Made by a program: the position numbers and the translations under genes. 64,000 nucleotides of DNA. Origin: Pseudoxanthomonas sp. X-1. GTDB lineage: Bacteria; Pseudomonadota; Gammaproteobacteria; Xanthomonadales; Xanthomonadaceae. The stretch spans positions 2,330,001-2,394,000 of the forward strand of contig NZ_CP083376.1 in the NCBI RefSeq assembly GCF_020042665.1, in the 5' to 3' direction. Position 1 is the first letter of the stretch. The number at the start of each line of letters is the position of its first letter. Of this stretch, positions 1 through 9,009 are shown one piece after another. The notes under the pieces are model-generated. The model did not search any database and was not told the origin of the DNA. It was given only the letters and a program-made list of their open reading frames with translations.

Positions 1-347
1 TTCTTGAACGCGTCGAAGCCGCCCAGTTCGGCCTCGATCGCCGCGGCCAGCTCGCCACTGGGCTCGCCGCCGCCCTGCGGCGACATCACCGTCCAGAACA
101 GCGAATGGTTGGCATGGCCGCCGCCATGATTGGTGACCGGGCCCTTGAGCTTGTCGGGCAGTTCGCCGATACGCGCCACCAGTTCCTCGACCGGCAGCTC
201 CGCCCACGGTGTGCCTTCCACCGCTGCGTTGAGCGAGTTGACGTAGGTCTGGTGATGCTTGCTGTGATGGATCTCCATCGTCTTGGCGTCGATGTTGGGC
301 TCCAGCGCGTCGTAGGCGTAGGGCAGATCGGGCAGGGTGTAGGTCAT
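1..347 (-). CDS. sodA: Manganese superoxide dismutase, N-terminal part (runs off the window)
   Basis: Cytosolic enzyme that converts superoxide to oxygen and hydrogen peroxide. The visible 115 residues are a typical Fe/Mn-SOD N-terminus ([18 protein letters not shown]). The first metal-ligand histidine is H27 in [10 protein letters not shown] and the second is H81 in [11 protein letters not shown]. The GGGH stretch before H81 is the form usual in manganese rather than iron enzymes. The start is supported by GGAGG a few bases upstream. The C-terminal half, with the Asp and His ligands, lies beyond base 1. No neighbour suggests an operon. Confidence 0.95.
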   Translation of the reverse strand, partial: MTYTLPDLPYAYDALEPNIDAKTMEIHHSKHHQTYVNSLNAAVEGTPWAELPVEELVARIGELPDKLKGPVTNHGGGHANHSLFWTVMSPQGGGEPSGELAAAIEAELGGFDAFK

Positions 348-678
348 GGTGCCTCCGTTGGGTGGATGGTCGGGAAGGCAGGCCGGATCGAGCGGACCGG
401 CCGAGGCCACGTTGCCGCGCATTGGCCAGGCCAAAGGCGGATGCCCGGCATGCCGGGGTCAACGAGGTGGAGGACATGAGCTGCTCGATCATGACGCTGC
501 GCTATGGGGCCGCGCGTGGGCGGCGTTCGCGTTGCGTCTGCGGCGGGCCGTTGCCCGGGACCGCACGTCAGCGTGTGGGTACAGGCCCGATTGTCGCCGC
601 TTCCCGGTAGGCTGGCGTGAACGCTGCAAAGGCCGCGCGTAGAATCGCGCGCTGGTTCCCTCAGGAGGCTGCGTTGCC
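348..678. other. Intergenic stretch sodA-tadA
   Basis: Divergent intergenic space of about 330 bases that must carry the promoters of sodA (leftward) and tadA (rightward). I see no convincing coding frame, repeat or RNA. A weak GGAGG (663-667) lies upstream of tadA. Confidence 0.5.
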
Positions 679-1188
679 ATGGATCCCGCCGCCGAGGCCG
701 TCGCCCGCGCGCCCGACGCCCAGGACGAAGCCTGGATGCGTCAGGCCTTCGCCGTGGCCGATCGCGCCCAGCACGAGCTGGACGAGATCCCGGTCGGCGC
801 GCTGCTGGTCGACGCGCAGGGCCATTGCATCGGCCAGGGCGGCAACCGCAACCGCTGCGATCACGACCCGACCGCGCATGCCGAGATCGTCGCCATGCGC
901 CAGGGCGGGGCGCATCTGCGCAACCATCGGCTGGTGGGCTGCACGCTCTACGTCACGCTCGAACCCTGCGCGATGTGCGCCATGGCCATGGTCCACGCCC
1001 GTCTGGCGCGCGTGGTCTATGCGGCGTCCGACCCCAAGACCGGCGCGGCCGGCAGCGTGTTCGATCTGCTCGCCGACCCGCGCCACAACCACCGCGTGCA
1101 GGTCACCGGCGGCGTGCTGGGAGAGGAGGCCGGTCGGCGACTGACCAACTACTTCCGCGCCAAGCGCGGCCGTCCGCTGCTGGAGTGA
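679..1188 (+). CDS. tadA: tRNA-specific adenosine deaminase TadA
   Basis: Essential zinc enzyme that deaminates A34 to inosine in the wobble position of tRNA-Arg(ACG). The 169 residues match the usual length. The cytidine-deaminase-fold signature is intact: HAE at residues 67-69 (zinc ligand H67, proton shuttle E69) and PCAMC at 96-100 (ligands C97 and C100). The N-terminal 15 residues are variable, so a slightly later start cannot be excluded, but GGAGG precedes the chosen ATG. It stands alone between sodA and orn. Confidence 0.96.
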   Translation: MDPAAEAVARAPDAQDEAWMRQAFAVADRAQHELDEIPVGALLVDAQGHCIGQGGNRNRCDHDPTAHAEIVAMRQGGAHLRNHRLVGCTLYVTLEPCAMCAMAMVHARLARVVYAASDPKTGAAGSVFDLLADPRHNHRVQVTGGVLGEEAGRRLTNYFRAKRGRPLLE

Positions 1189-1359
1189 GGTTGCCGGCCG
1201 CCGTGATGAGGGCAGCGCGCGGGGCGCCATGTTCGTCACGGCTGCAGGAGGACAGGTTCCGCCTGCGCGACGCCGTGAGGTAAGCCGATCCGTGACATCG
1301 CACGACCGCGCCGATACGCCGGAACGCGGTCGGCGACGGCCGCGCCGGAGCGCTGCGTT

Positions 1360-1962
1360 ATGATGAACGACTGTTCCGCTCTGCCGCTCGCCATGACCAA
1401 AAGCCTCAACGCCAGCCATTTGATCTGGATCGACCTGGAAATGACGGGTCTGGACACCGACCGCGATTCGATCCTGGAAATCGCCACGGTCGTGACCGAT
1501 TCCCAGCTCAATGTGCTGGCCGAAGGCCCCGAGTTCGCCATCGGCCATCCGCTCGACGCGCTGCAGCGCATGGACGAATGGAACCGCAACCAGCACCGGC
1601 GCTCCGGGCTGTGGGACCGCGTGGTGGCCAGCACCGTGACCCTGGGGCAGGCCGAAGCGGCGACGGTGGAGTTCCTGGCGCAGTGGGTGCCGGCCAACGC
1701 CTCGCCGATGTGCGGCAACTCGATCTGCCAGGACCGCCGCTTCCTGCACCGGCTGATGCCGCGCCTGGAGCGCTATTTCCATTACCGCAACCTGGACGTG
1801 AGCACGCTCAAGGAACTGGCGCGACGCTGGGCGCCGCAGGTGCTGGAGGGCGTCAAGAAGCAGTCCTCGCACACCGCGCTCAGCGACGTGCACGACTCGA
1901 TCGCCGAACTGCGCCATTACCGCCGCTACCTGGCGCAGCTGGCGCTGCCGCAGCAGGGCTGA
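1360..1962 (+). CDS. orn: Oligoribonuclease
   Basis: 3'-5' exoribonuclease that finishes RNA decay by cleaving diribonucleotides, including pGpG from c-di-GMP turnover. DEDDh motifs are present: DLE in [10 protein letters not shown] near residues 25-27, the [10 protein letters not shown] block in the middle, and H-x4-D in [10 protein letters not shown] near the end. The start at 1360 is preceded by GGAG (1347-1350) and gives 200 residues, slightly longer than most family members. A later ATG at 1393 fits the conserved N-terminus but has no ribosome binding site. It converges on the MscS gene across a shared hairpin. Confidence 0.95.
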   Translation: MMNDCSALPLAMTKSLNASHLIWIDLEMTGLDTDRDSILEIATVVTDSQLNVLAEGPEFAIGHPLDALQRMDEWNRNQHRRSGLWDRVVASTVTLGQAEAATVEFLAQWVPANASPMCGNSICQDRRFLHRLMPRLERYFHYRNLDVSTLKELARRWAPQVLEGVKKQSSHTALSDVHDSIAELRHYRRYLAQLALPQQG

Positions 1963-1990
1963 GCACGCTGCGATCTCGCGGCGAACTTGG

Positions 1991-2024
1991 CTCGGTGGAA
2001 GCCGCCATGGCGGCTCCCACCGAG
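1991..2024. repeat. Palindromic extragenic repeat (REP-like)
   Basis: A 34-base near-perfect inverted repeat with the core gccgccatggcggc and CTCGGTGG/CCACCGAG arms. GC-rich palindromes of this kind recur between genes in xanthomonads. It sits directly after orn, ahead of the hairpin terminator, and no gene overlaps it. Confidence 0.7.
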
Positions 2025-2031
2025 CTACAGA

Positions 2032-2066
2032 CAGCAAGAAGGCGGCCTTGGGCCGCCTTTCTGCTG
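2032..2066. terminator. Bidirectional rho-independent terminator, orn/mscS
   Basis: Stem GGCGGCC/GGCCGCC (2041-2047 and 2051-2057) with a three-base loop, extended by AGAA/TTTC and by outer CAGCA/TGCTG arms. A T-rich run follows on the + strand, and TTCTT follows on the other. Its place between convergent genes fits termination of both. Confidence 0.75.
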
Positions 2067-2092
2067 TTCAACTCATGCGATGAGGCCGCGCG

Positions 2093-3055
2093 CTAGTTGC
2101 CCTTGGCCGCACCAGGGCCTGCGCCGGTATCGCCATCGTCGGTCACCGCCTTGGTCAGCAGCTCGGCCAGCGGACGACCGTCGGCATCATGGTGGTAGAC
2201 GTGCAGATCGCGCTGCGGGTAGGGGATGGACAGGCCCTGCTCCAGCAGCTGGTTGCGGATGGCCTCGATCACGGTGCTCTTGGCGTTGCCGAAGTCGCCG
2301 TTGGTGGCGTAGGCGAACAGCATCAGGTCCACGCTGCTCTCGCCCAGATTGGTGACCTGCACGAACGGCTTGGGCTCCTTGAGCACCAGGGGATTCTGCT
2401 CGGCGATCTCCAGCAGGATGCGCTGGGCCTGCTTGAGGTCGTCGTCGTACCCCACGCCCACGGTGATCTCCAGCCGGCGCGTGGGCAGGGTGGAGTAGTT
2501 GATGATCGGCGCGGTGGTGATGGTGCTGTTGGGCAGGGTGATGATGCGCTGGTCGAAGGCGCGGATGCGGGTCTGGAACACGCGGATCTCATCGACGATG
2601 CCTTCCTGCCCGGCGGCGACCACATGGTCGCCGTCGCGCATCGGCCGCAGCACGATCAGCATCACGCCCGAGGCGATGTTGGACAGCGAATCCTTCAGTG
2701 CCAGGCCCACGGCCAGGCCGGCCGCGCCCAGCACGGTGGCCAGCGAGGTCGCCGGCACGCCGATCTTGGTCAGCGCGCTGACGAACACCAGCACCAGCAG
2801 CACCGCATAGGACACGTTGCGCAGGAAGCTGCTGAGCGTGCTCTCGACGCGGGCGCGGGTCAGGGCACGCTCCAGCGCCAGGCTCAGGCGCTTGGACAGC
2901 CACATGCCCACCACCACGATGACCAGCGCGATCCCCCAGTTGAGGAGGATCCCGGCCCAGTCCACGGTGCTCCAGTCGAACGCCGGCGCGCTGGCGGGCT
3001 TGGCCGGCGCGGCGGCGCTGGTCGTGGCGGCCGCCAGCAGGTTGGGCGAACCCAT
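2093..3055 (-). CDS. Small-conductance mechanosensitive channel, MscS family
   Basis: Inner-membrane channel that opens under membrane tension to release solutes on hypo-osmotic shock. The 320 residues have three hydrophobic segments at about 34-52, 78-97 and 102-135. The last is the glycine/alanine-rich pore helix ([18 protein letters not shown]). The MscS beta domain follows (GDHVVAAGQEGIVDEI, then LPNSTI), with the usual C-terminal alpha/beta cage. The start ATG overlaps the ppsA stop by one base (TGATG), so the two are probably translationally coupled. The functional link to PEP synthase is unclear. A terminator follows. Confidence 0.93.
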   Translation of the reverse strand: MGSPNLLAAATTSAAAPAKPASAPAFDWSTVDWAGILLNWGIALVIVVVGMWLSKRLSLALERALTRARVESTLSSFLRNVSYAVLLVLVFVSALTKIGVPATSLATVLGAAGLAVGLALKDSLSNIASGVMLIVLRPMRDGDHVVAAGQEGIVDEIRVFQTRIRAFDQRIITLPNSTITTAPIINYSTLPTRRLEITVGVGYDDDLKQAQRILLEIAEQNPLVLKEPKPFVQVTNLGESSVDLMLFAYATNGDFGNAKSTVIEAIRNQLLEQGLSIPYPQRDLHVYHHDADGRPLAELLTKAVTDDGDTGAGPGAAKGN

Positions 3056-5430
3056 CACGCGGCCTTGGTCTTGGCCAGCGCCAGCCACGTGTCGACGACG
3101 GTGTCGGGGTTGAGCGAGACCGACTCGATGCCTTCCTTCATCAGCCACTCGGCCAGGTCCGGATGGTCGGAGGGGCCCTGGCCGCAGATGCCCACGTACT
3201 TGCCCTTGGCCCGCGCGGCCTTGATCGCCATCGACAGCAGCTTCTTGACGGCCGGATTCCGCTCGTCGAACAGGTGCGCCACGATCGACGAATCGCGGTC
3301 CAGGCCCAGCGTGAGCTGGGTGAGGTCGTTGGAGCCGATCGAGAAACCGTCGAAGATTTCCAGGAACTCCTCGGCCAGCAGCGCGTTGGAGGGCACCTCG
3401 CACATCATGATGATCTTCAGGCCGTTCTCGCCCTGCTTGAGGCCATTGGCCTCCAGCACCTCGACCACCTTGCGGCCTTCCTCCAGCGTGCGCACGAACG
3501 GGATCATGACCCAGAGGTTCTCCAGGCCCATCTCGTTGCGCACCTTCAGCACCGCCTTGCACTCCAGCGCGAACGCATCGGTGAAGGAGGGATCGACATA
3601 GCGGCTGGCGCCGCGGAAGCCGATCATCGGGTTCTCTTCCTCCGGCTCATAGCGCGTGCCGCCGATCAGATTGGCATACTCGTTGGACTTGAAGTCCGAC
3701 AGGCGCACGATCACCGGATTGGGCGCGACCGAGGCGGTCAGCGTGGCGATGCCCTCGGCCAGGCGGTTGACGTAGAAGTCCACCGGCGCGCCGTAGCCGG
3801 CGATCTTGGCGTCGATCTTCTTCTTGGTCGCCGCATCTTGCTGGTCGTACTCGAGCAGCGCCTTGGGATGGATGCCGATGTGGCTGGCGATGATCATCTC
3901 CAGGCGCGCCAGGCCGATGCCGGCGTTGGGCAGCTGGCCGAAATCGAACGCGCGCTCGGGATTGGCGACGTTCATCATGATCTTCAGCGGCGCCGGCGGC
4001 ATGTTGCCCAGGTCCGTGGTGGTGCGCTCGAACTCCAGCACGCCGTCGTAGATGAAGCCGGTGTCGCCCTCGGCGCAGCTGACGGTGACTTCCTGGCCGT
4101 CCTGGACCAATTCGGTCGCATTGCCCGAGCCGACCACCGCCGGCACGCCGAGCTCGCGCGCGATGATCGCGGCATGGCAGGTGCGGCCACCGCGGTTGGT
4201 GACGATCGCGCTGGCGCGCTTCATCACCGGCTCCCAGTCCGGATCGGTCATGTCGGCGAACAGCACGTCGCCCGGCTGCACGCGGTCCATGTCCTCCAGC
4301 GAGCGCACCACGCGCGCCACGCCGGCGCCGATCTTGGCGCCCACGGCCCGGCCTTCGGCCAGCACCTTGGCACCCTTGGCCGACAGCGCGAAGCGCTCGA
4401 TCTGGGTCGCATGGCTGCGCGACTTCACCGTCTCCGGGCGCGCCTGGACGATGAACAGCTTGCCGCTGACCCCGTCCTTGGCCCATTCGATGTCCATCGG
4501 GCGCTGGTAGTGCTTCTCGATGGTCAGCGCCTGCTTGGCCAACTCCTGCACATCCTCATCGCTGATGGAGAAGGTGTTGCGCAGCTCGGCGGGCGTGTCC
4601 TCGATGCGCACGCGTTCGCCCGGCACGTCCGAATAGACCATGCGCACCTGCTTGCTGCCCAGCGAGCGGCGCAGGATCGCCGGCTTGCCCGCACTCAGCG
4701 TGGGCTTGTACACGTAGAACTCGTCGGGGTTGACCGCGCCCTGCACGACCATTTCGCCCAGGCCGAAGGAGGAGGTGACGAACACCACGTCGCGGAAGCC
4801 GGACTCGGTGTCCAGGGTGAACAGCACGCCCGAGGCGCCCACGTCCGAGCGCACCATCAGCTGCACGCCGGCCGAGAGGAACACGTCCTCGTGCTTGAAG
4901 CCGTGATGCACGCGGTAGGCGATCGCACGGTCGTTGTAGAGCGAGGCGAAGACCTCCTTAACCTTGTGCACGACATCGTCGGCGCCGGTGACGTTGAGGA
5001 AGGTCTCCTGCTGGCCGGCGAAGGACGCATCGGGCAGGTCCTCTGCGGTGGCCGACGAACGCACCGCGACAGCCACATCGCCGCCGCCGTTCTCGGCCGA
5101 CAGCTGCGCATACGCACTGCGGATGTCCTGGTCCAGTTCGGGCTGCAGCGGAGCATCGATGACCCAGCCGCGGATCTCCTTGCCGGCCGCCGTCAGCGCG
5201 CCGACGTCCTCGACATCGAGCGTCTCGAGCTTGTCGAAGATGCGCTTGGACAGATCGTTGTGCGCGATGAAGTCCTTGAACGCCTCCGCCGTGGTGGCGT
5301 AGCCGCCGGGCACCGAGACGCCCAGCTGGGCCAGGTTGCCGATCATCTCGCCCAGCGAGGAATTCTTGCCGCCAACGCGGGCCAGGTCCGACAAGCCAAG
5401 CTCATGCAGCCACAGGATGTTCTGGTTCAA
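3055..5430 (-). CDS. ppsA: Phosphoenolpyruvate synthase
   Basis: Converts pyruvate, ATP and water to PEP, AMP and phosphate, the gluconeogenic entry from pyruvate. The 791 residues match the E. coli length. There is an N-terminal ATP-grasp domain ([30 protein letters not shown]). The mobile phosphohistidine domain has [15 protein letters not shown] with catalytic H419 and the regulatory threonine T417. The C-terminal PEP-utilising barrel contains [11 protein letters not shown] and ends with [11 protein letters not shown]. It is divergent from ppsR, the kinase/phosphorylase that acts on that threonine, and it overlaps the downstream MscS gene. Confidence 0.98.
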   Translation of the reverse strand: MNQNILWLHELGLSDLARVGGKNSSLGEMIGNLAQLGVSVPGGYATTAEAFKDFIAHNDLSKRIFDKLETLDVEDVGALTAAGKEIRGWVIDAPLQPELDQDIRSAYAQLSAENGGGDVAVAVRSSATAEDLPDASFAGQQETFLNVTGADDVVHKVKEVFASLYNDRAIAYRVHHGFKHEDVFLSAGVQLMVRSDVGASGVLFTLDTESGFRDVVFVTSSFGLGEMVVQGAVNPDEFYVYKPTLSAGKPAILRRSLGSKQVRMVYSDVPGERVRIEDTPAELRNTFSISDEDVQELAKQALTIEKHYQRPMDIEWAKDGVSGKLFIVQARPETVKSRSHATQIERFALSAKGAKVLAEGRAVGAKIGAGVARVVRSLEDMDRVQPGDVLFADMTDPDWEPVMKRASAIVTNRGGRTCHAAIIARELGVPAVVGSGNATELVQDGQEVTVSCAEGDTGFIYDGVLEFERTTTDLGNMPPAPLKIMMNVANPERAFDFGQLPNAGIGLARLEMIIASHIGIHPKALLEYDQQDAATKKKIDAKIAGYGAPVDFYVNRLAEGIATLTASVAPNPVIVRLSDFKSNEYANLIGGTRYEPEEENPMIGFRGASRYVDPSFTDAFALECKAVLKVRNEMGLENLWVMIPFVRTLEEGRKVVEVLEANGLKQGENGLKIIMMCEVPSNALLAEEFLEIFDGFSIGSNDLTQLTLGLDRDSSIVAHLFDERNPAVKKLLSMAIKAARAKGKYVGICGQGPSDHPDLAEWLMKEGIESVSLNPDTVVDTWLALAKTKAA

Positions 5431-5584
5431 GCGCTACGCTCCGATAGCAGCCGTTGCCACACCCGGTGGGGTTGCAGCGTCGGGCCGCGTCCTAGGGGGA
5501 AAGGCGGTTATGATGCAGTGCCAAAACAAGCATCACAAGCTTGAATTGGCGGGGTTTTCAGTTTCAGCAGACAGGATGAAGGCA
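5431..5584. promoter_or_regulatory. Divergent ppsA/ppsR promoter region
   Basis: 154 bases separate the two divergent starts, so both promoters must lie here. The sequence is more AT-rich near 5515-5575 (AAAACAAGCATCACAAGCTT), as expected for a promoter. I cannot assign -10/-35 boxes with confidence. Confidence 0.5.
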
Positions 5585-6406
5585 ATGTCGAGTGTCCGGC
5601 CGGTGTTCTATGTCTCGGATGGAACCGGTATCACCGTTGAAACCATTGGGCATAGCCTGCTCACCCAGTTCTCCGGGTTCTCCTTCATCACCGACCGGAT
5701 CCCGTTCGTCGACGATCCGGAAAAGGCCAGCGACGCGATCGAGCGCATCCGCGAATCGGGCCTGCGCCACGATGCGCGCCCGATCGTGATCCACTCGATC
5801 GTCGATCCGTCCATCGCCCAGGCGTTGGCCTCAAGCGGCGCGCTGATGCTCGATGTGTTCGCGCCCTTCATCGATCCGATGGAACGCGAACTGGGCGCGG
5901 TGCGCCAGTCGCGCGTGGGCCAGGCGCATGGCATCGTCAACTTCGAGGCCTATCACCGGCGCATCAACGCGATGAACTTCGCGCTGACCCACGATGATGG
6001 CGTGGCGATCAACTATGACGAGGCCGACCTGATCCTGGTCGCGGTGTCGCGCGCCGGCAAGACGCCCACGTGCGTGTATCTGGCGCTGCATTACGGAGTC
6101 AAGGCGGCCAACTATCCGCTGACCGATCAGGATCTGGAGAGCGACCGGCTGCCCGCGCGCCTGCGTCCGTACCGCAAGAAGCTGTTCGGCCTGACCATCG
6201 ACCCGGACAGGCTGTGCCAGATCCGCCAGGAGCGCCGGCCCAACTCGAGTTACGCCAAGTTCGAGACCTGCAAACGCGAGGTCGCCGCGGCGGAGGACAT
6301 GTTCCGCACCGAGCGCCTGCCCACGCTGAGCACCACGCACACCTCGATCGAGGAAATCGCCAGCAAGGTGATGTCCACCCTGGGCCTGCAGCGCGAAATG
6401 CTCTGA
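5585..6406 (+). CDS. ppsR: PEP synthase regulatory protein (bifunctional Ser/Thr kinase/pyrophosphorylase)
   Basis: Controls PpsA by ADP-dependent phosphorylation of its active-site threonine and by phosphate-dependent dephosphorylation. The 273 residues match the DUF299 family length. The N-terminus ([20 protein letters not shown]) is diagnostic, and a P-loop-like VSRAGKTP lies at about 154-161. An in-frame ATG at 5576 would add three residues, but 5585 has better-spaced purines (AGGATGAAGG) and matches the family N-terminus. The divergent pairing with ppsA is the common arrangement in this family of bacteria. Confidence 0.96.
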   Translation: MSSVRPVFYVSDGTGITVETIGHSLLTQFSGFSFITDRIPFVDDPEKASDAIERIRESGLRHDARPIVIHSIVDPSIAQALASSGALMLDVFAPFIDPMERELGAVRQSRVGQAHGIVNFEAYHRRINAMNFALTHDDGVAINYDEADLILVAVSRAGKTPTCVYLALHYGVKAANYPLTDQDLESDRLPARLRPYRKKLFGLTIDPDRLCQIRQERRPNSSYAKFETCKREVAAAEDMFRTERLPTLSTTHTSIEEIASKVMSTLGLQREML

Positions 6407-6552
6407 AGCCGCAGGCATCTGCCCGGCTTCAAGGCGCTGGAAACGATGCCGGCCTGGCGCTTGGAAAAGCGCAGGCGGACCTCCACGTTAGGTGCACAAC
6501 CCACCGGGCGTCAATGCTGCCGCATGCGCCTGCCAGCGTGTAGGATCCCCCC

Positions 6553-7047
6553 ATGGCATTGACGCTCTCCCGCGCCGCGCACCTCCCCAAGCTGGGCCGC
6601 TTCGGCTGGCTGATGGGGCTGTACGCGGAAAACTACGGCCGGTTGGCGCGGCTGTTCGCTCCGATCGACCTGGAGCCAGGCCAGTACGTGTCCAGCATCG
6701 GCGATGGCCTGGATCTGCGCGTGGATGTCATCGAGACCCACCGCTACACGGTCGAGCTGCGCCTGACCTATGGCCTGATCGATCCGCAGACCGGCGAGCC
6801 GGATCCTTCGGCGTTCGTGCGGGTGTACCGCGATGCGCGCCAGGCCGAGGCCACGCACTGCTACGTGGGCCGGCGCTGGCAGGATGTGATCGGGCTGTTC
6901 CCGCCGCCGGCCGAGCTGATCAGCCACCGCATGCGCATGAACACCTTCCTGGGCAAGTGGCTGGAGTATCTGTCCGAACGCGGCCATGGCGTGGCCACGC
7001 TGCGTCGTGTCGATGCGGTCGATGCCGAGGCGTCCGCGCTCGCCTGA
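6553..7047 (+). CDS. DUF1249 family protein (YqiB-like)
   Basis: Cytosolic protein of 164 residues with the conserved DUF1249 pattern: an N-terminal LMGLYAENYGRL motif, then DLRVDVIETHRYTVELRLTY, then a basic segment RVYRDARQAEATH and a C-terminal NTFLGKWLEYL. The biochemical function of the family is unknown. In enterobacteria yqiB lies beside cpdA, but no cpdA is visible here. It converges with the next gene, leaving only nine bases between stops, so it does not share an operon with it. Confidence 0.85.
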   Translation: MALTLSRAAHLPKLGRFGWLMGLYAENYGRLARLFAPIDLEPGQYVSSIGDGLDLRVDVIETHRYTVELRLTYGLIDPQTGEPDPSAFVRVYRDARQAEATHCYVGRRWQDVIGLFPPPAELISHRMRMNTFLGKWLEYLSERGHGVATLRRVDAVDAEASALA

Positions 7048-7056
7048 AGCGGGCGC

Positions 7057-7533
7057 TTACCAGAACTCGGGCAGGGGACGCTTGATGATGGCGTCGGTGC
7101 AGTCGATCTGCGATTCCACGTGCATGCGCGCCAGCGCCAGATAATTGGCCTTCGGGCCGCTGCCACTGCCGGCCACCTCTCCCAGGTACTCGCTGCCCGC
7201 CCACACGCGGCCGATCCACTCGGCCTTGTCCTCGCCGATGGTCATGGTGATGGTGTAACGCAGCCGTCGCCCGCGCTTGTCGGTGCACATGTACACCGTG
7301 GGGAACTGCATGGCGAACTGGTTCTCGGTGCTGAGCTTGCTCAGGAACGCCCGCGTCTGCTCCACCAGTTCCGCACGCTGCTGGGGATCCAGGTGCTCGG
7401 TCTCGCCCTTGAAGTAGGGCGAGTCGTTCAAGAAGTGCTCGACAGCCTCCGCGGGCGCATAGCCGTTGCGCCGGATCCAGCTGGCGAAAGCGGTTTCATG
7501 GCGGGCGAACAGGGCAGTGGCTGGCTTCGACAT
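7057..7533 (-). CDS. Conserved hypothetical protein
   Basis: 158-residue soluble protein without a domain I recognise. It has an acidic N-terminal helical half (AEAVEHFLNDSPYFKG) and a C-terminal half rich in beta strands (RRLRYTITMTIGEDKAEWIG). There is no signal peptide or membrane segment. The start at 7533 was chosen because AGGAG sits six bases upstream (CCCAGGAGTCTCG then ATG). Further upstream in-frame codons extend to 7656 but look non-coding. Coding potential is good: ordinary GC-rich codon use and a balanced composition. Confidence 0.75.
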   Translation of the reverse strand: MSKPATALFARHETAFASWIRRNGYAPAEAVEHFLNDSPYFKGETEHLDPQQRAELVEQTRAFLSKLSTENQFAMQFPTVYMCTDKRGRRLRYTITMTIGEDKAEWIGRVWAGSEYLGEVAGSGSGPKANYLALARMHVESQIDCTDAIIKRPLPEFW

Positions 7534-8002
7534 CGAGACTCCTGGGGATCGGCAGGCGGAACGCGGGGCGGCATCGCATTGCACGGCGTTGCGCCTGTTT
7601 ATTTTGATGAAGCCCGGGTGGCGTGAGCATGAAGATGCAGACGCTTTCTTCTTCATGTGGGGCTAATGCTTGCCGCCCTTCGCGCGCTTGCGACTTGCAG
7701 GTTGACCTTGCGTCCCGTGCTTCTGCGATGAGCGCGATGGCCTCGAAGATGGGCGCTATGGCTTCGGAGGGGCAGCGGCCTGATGGGCGGCGTCCGATTT
7801 CCCCAGGAGTCCTGATCCGTTCGCCGCGGCGCCTCGACCGGTCGGGCGTGCGGAAAGCGGGCCAGGGAAGGCTCGGCGGCGAGTCCGCCAGAGAGATGGA
7901 CCGAGCCGAGGAGCCACGTCCGGCCAGGTCGAGGTTGGTTGGCGAAGTGAGCGCTTCGATCCGCTCAGGGACCGACAGGCCTAAGCCAAACCCTCGACAA
8001 AC
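7534..8002. other. Intergenic stretch upstream of the tRNA cluster
   Basis: About 470 bases with no coding frame I believe. Several short open frames exist on the + strand, but their compositions are arginine/serine-rich as expected from chance in GC-rich DNA. The left end must hold the promoter of the hypothetical gene ending at 7057. The right end abuts the tRNA terminator. Confidence 0.5.
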
Positions 8003-8031
8003 AAAAAAGCGCAGCGGGTGAGCGCTGCGCT
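8003..8031 (-). terminator. Rho-independent terminator after tRNA-Glu (second unit)
   Basis: Read on the - strand: stem GCGCAGCG/CGCTGCGC (8030-8023 with 8016-8009), short loop, then six T. It lies 12 bases past the tRNA-Glu 3' end. A near-copy occurs at 8273-8299. Confidence 0.85.
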
Positions 8032-8043
8032 TCTCGTAAAACC

Positions 8044-8119
8044 TGGCGTCCCCACGGGGATTCGAACCCCGGTCGCTACCGTGAAAGGGTAATGTCCTAG
8101 GCCTCTAGACGATGGGGAC
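8044..8119 (-). tRNA. tRNA-Glu (UUC), copy 2
   Basis: 76 bases including the encoded CCA. It folds as a standard cloverleaf: acceptor GTCCCCA/TGGGGAC, D-arm with CTAGAGGCCTAGG, anticodon loop around CTTTCAC giving anticodon UUC, and T-arm CCGGGGTTCGAATCCCCG. Apparently identical to the copy at 8313-8388. Confidence 0.97.
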
Positions 8120-8186
8120 GCGTCTGGAACATCTGACGCGAACGGGTCGGTCTTCGGACCCGCGCATCCTGGATGCGGCGATGAAG

Positions 8187-8262
8187 TGGTGGAGCCAGGC
8201 GGGATCGAACCGCCGACCTCCTGCATGCCATGCAGGCGCTCTCCCAGCTGAGCTATGGCCCC
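8187..8262 (-). tRNA. tRNA-Ala (GGC), copy 2
   Basis: 76 bases with encoded CCA. Acceptor GGGGCCA, D-arm AGCTCAGCTGGGAGAGC, anticodon stem CCTGC/GCAGG with loop ATGGCAT (anticodon GGC), and T-arm GGCGGTTCGATCCCGCC. Apparently identical to the copy at 8442-8517. Confidence 0.97.
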
Positions 8263-8270
8263 GAACTTCA

Positions 8271-8300
8271 AGAAAAAGCGCAGCCGGACAACGCTGCGCT
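8271..8300 (-). terminator. Terminator-like hairpin between the two tRNA units
   Basis: Read on the - strand: stem GCGCAGC/GCTGCGC (8299-8293 with 8284-8278) followed by five T. It is the duplicate of the terminator at 8003-8031. Only ten bases separate it from the next tRNA-Ala, leaving no room for a separate promoter. Confidence 0.7.
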
Positions 8301-8312
8301 CTTCGTACAACT

Positions 8313-8388
8313 TGGCGTCCCCACGGGGATTCGAACCCCGGTCGCTACCGTGAAAGGGTAATGTCCTAGGCCTCTAGACGATGGGGAC
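8313..8388 (-). tRNA. tRNA-Glu (UUC), copy 1
   Basis: Same sequence as 8044-8119 as far as I can read. The anticodon is UUC and CCA is encoded. It lies between the first tRNA-Ala and the internal terminator-like hairpin. Confidence 0.97.
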
Positions 8389-8441
8389 GCGGTGAAACCT
8401 GTGTTGCCTCGCGGACGGGCCTAACGTCTGCGATTGAAACG

Positions 8442-8517
8442 TGGTGGAGCCAGGCGGGATCGAACCGCCGACCTCCTGCATGCCATGCAGGCGCTCTCCC
8501 AGCTGAGCTATGGCCCC
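8442..8517 (-). tRNA. tRNA-Ala (GGC), copy 1
   Basis: First gene of the leftward tRNA transcript, with anticodon GGC and encoded CCA. It starts 13-14 bases after the predicted transcription start of the promoter at 8537-8565. Confidence 0.97.
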
Positions 8518-8536
8518 GGTGTCTTGGGAGCCCGGC

Positions 8537-8565
8537 ATTCTAATGACGCTCCGGGCCTTCCGCAA
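8537..8565 (-). promoter_or_regulatory. Sigma-70 promoter of the tRNA cluster
   Basis: On the - strand: -35 TTGCGG, a 17-base spacer and -10 TAGAAT, followed by the GC-rich discriminator GCCGGGC that is usual for stringently controlled stable-RNA promoters. Position and spacing fit a start just ahead of tRNA-Ala. Confidence 0.7.
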
Positions 8566-9009
8566 GCATCACGCGAAGGGAATCGTGCGGGCAGTGTCGG
8601 GTCTGGCGAGCGTTGCTTCGAGGCCGCGATGCGTCCGCCGGCGCGGGTAGGCACTCGACGGGCCAAGCGCCGCCCGACGGGGTGTCGCGAGGATCGGGAG
8701 CGCGTCGCACCCGGGCCGCGCGGGTTGAAGGGGATGGCGAAGGCGCGGGGCAGGGAGTCGACGCGCACCCCATAAGGCGCGGCCGCATGGGGCGCCGATC
8801 CGGGAGACTCCCCGCGCCAAGCGCGCAGGATCGGATGAGATGTCTCCAAGGTCGTCGCGCCAGACGAGGAGAACGGCTCCATAGACATTCAGCATCACGC
8901 TGAGAAATCGCACTGCGCAACGCCGGGGCTGCGCACTGTGCGAGCGCGCTCGCAGGCGCGTTAGACGAGCGCCCAACGAGCGCCGTCGCGCCATGTCTCG
9001 CGAAAACGA
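8566..9009. other. Intergenic stretch right of the tRNA promoter
   Basis: About 440 bases between the tRNA promoter and the histidine phosphatase stop. Long open frames cross it on the - strand, but their translations are arginine/proline-rich, with no start plus ribosome binding site and no recognisable domain. I see only one GGGCAGGG octamer at 8748-8755. Confidence 0.5.

Noticed and set aside
3163..5544. 793-codon + strand frame opposite ppsA
   Set aside because: Complete mirror of the well-supported ppsA gene; composition is His/Arg/Gly-rich and has no domain.
8569..8994. 141-residue - strand frame right of the tRNA cluster
   Set aside because: Arg/Pro-rich, no ribosome binding site, no domain, and it covers the tRNA promoter.
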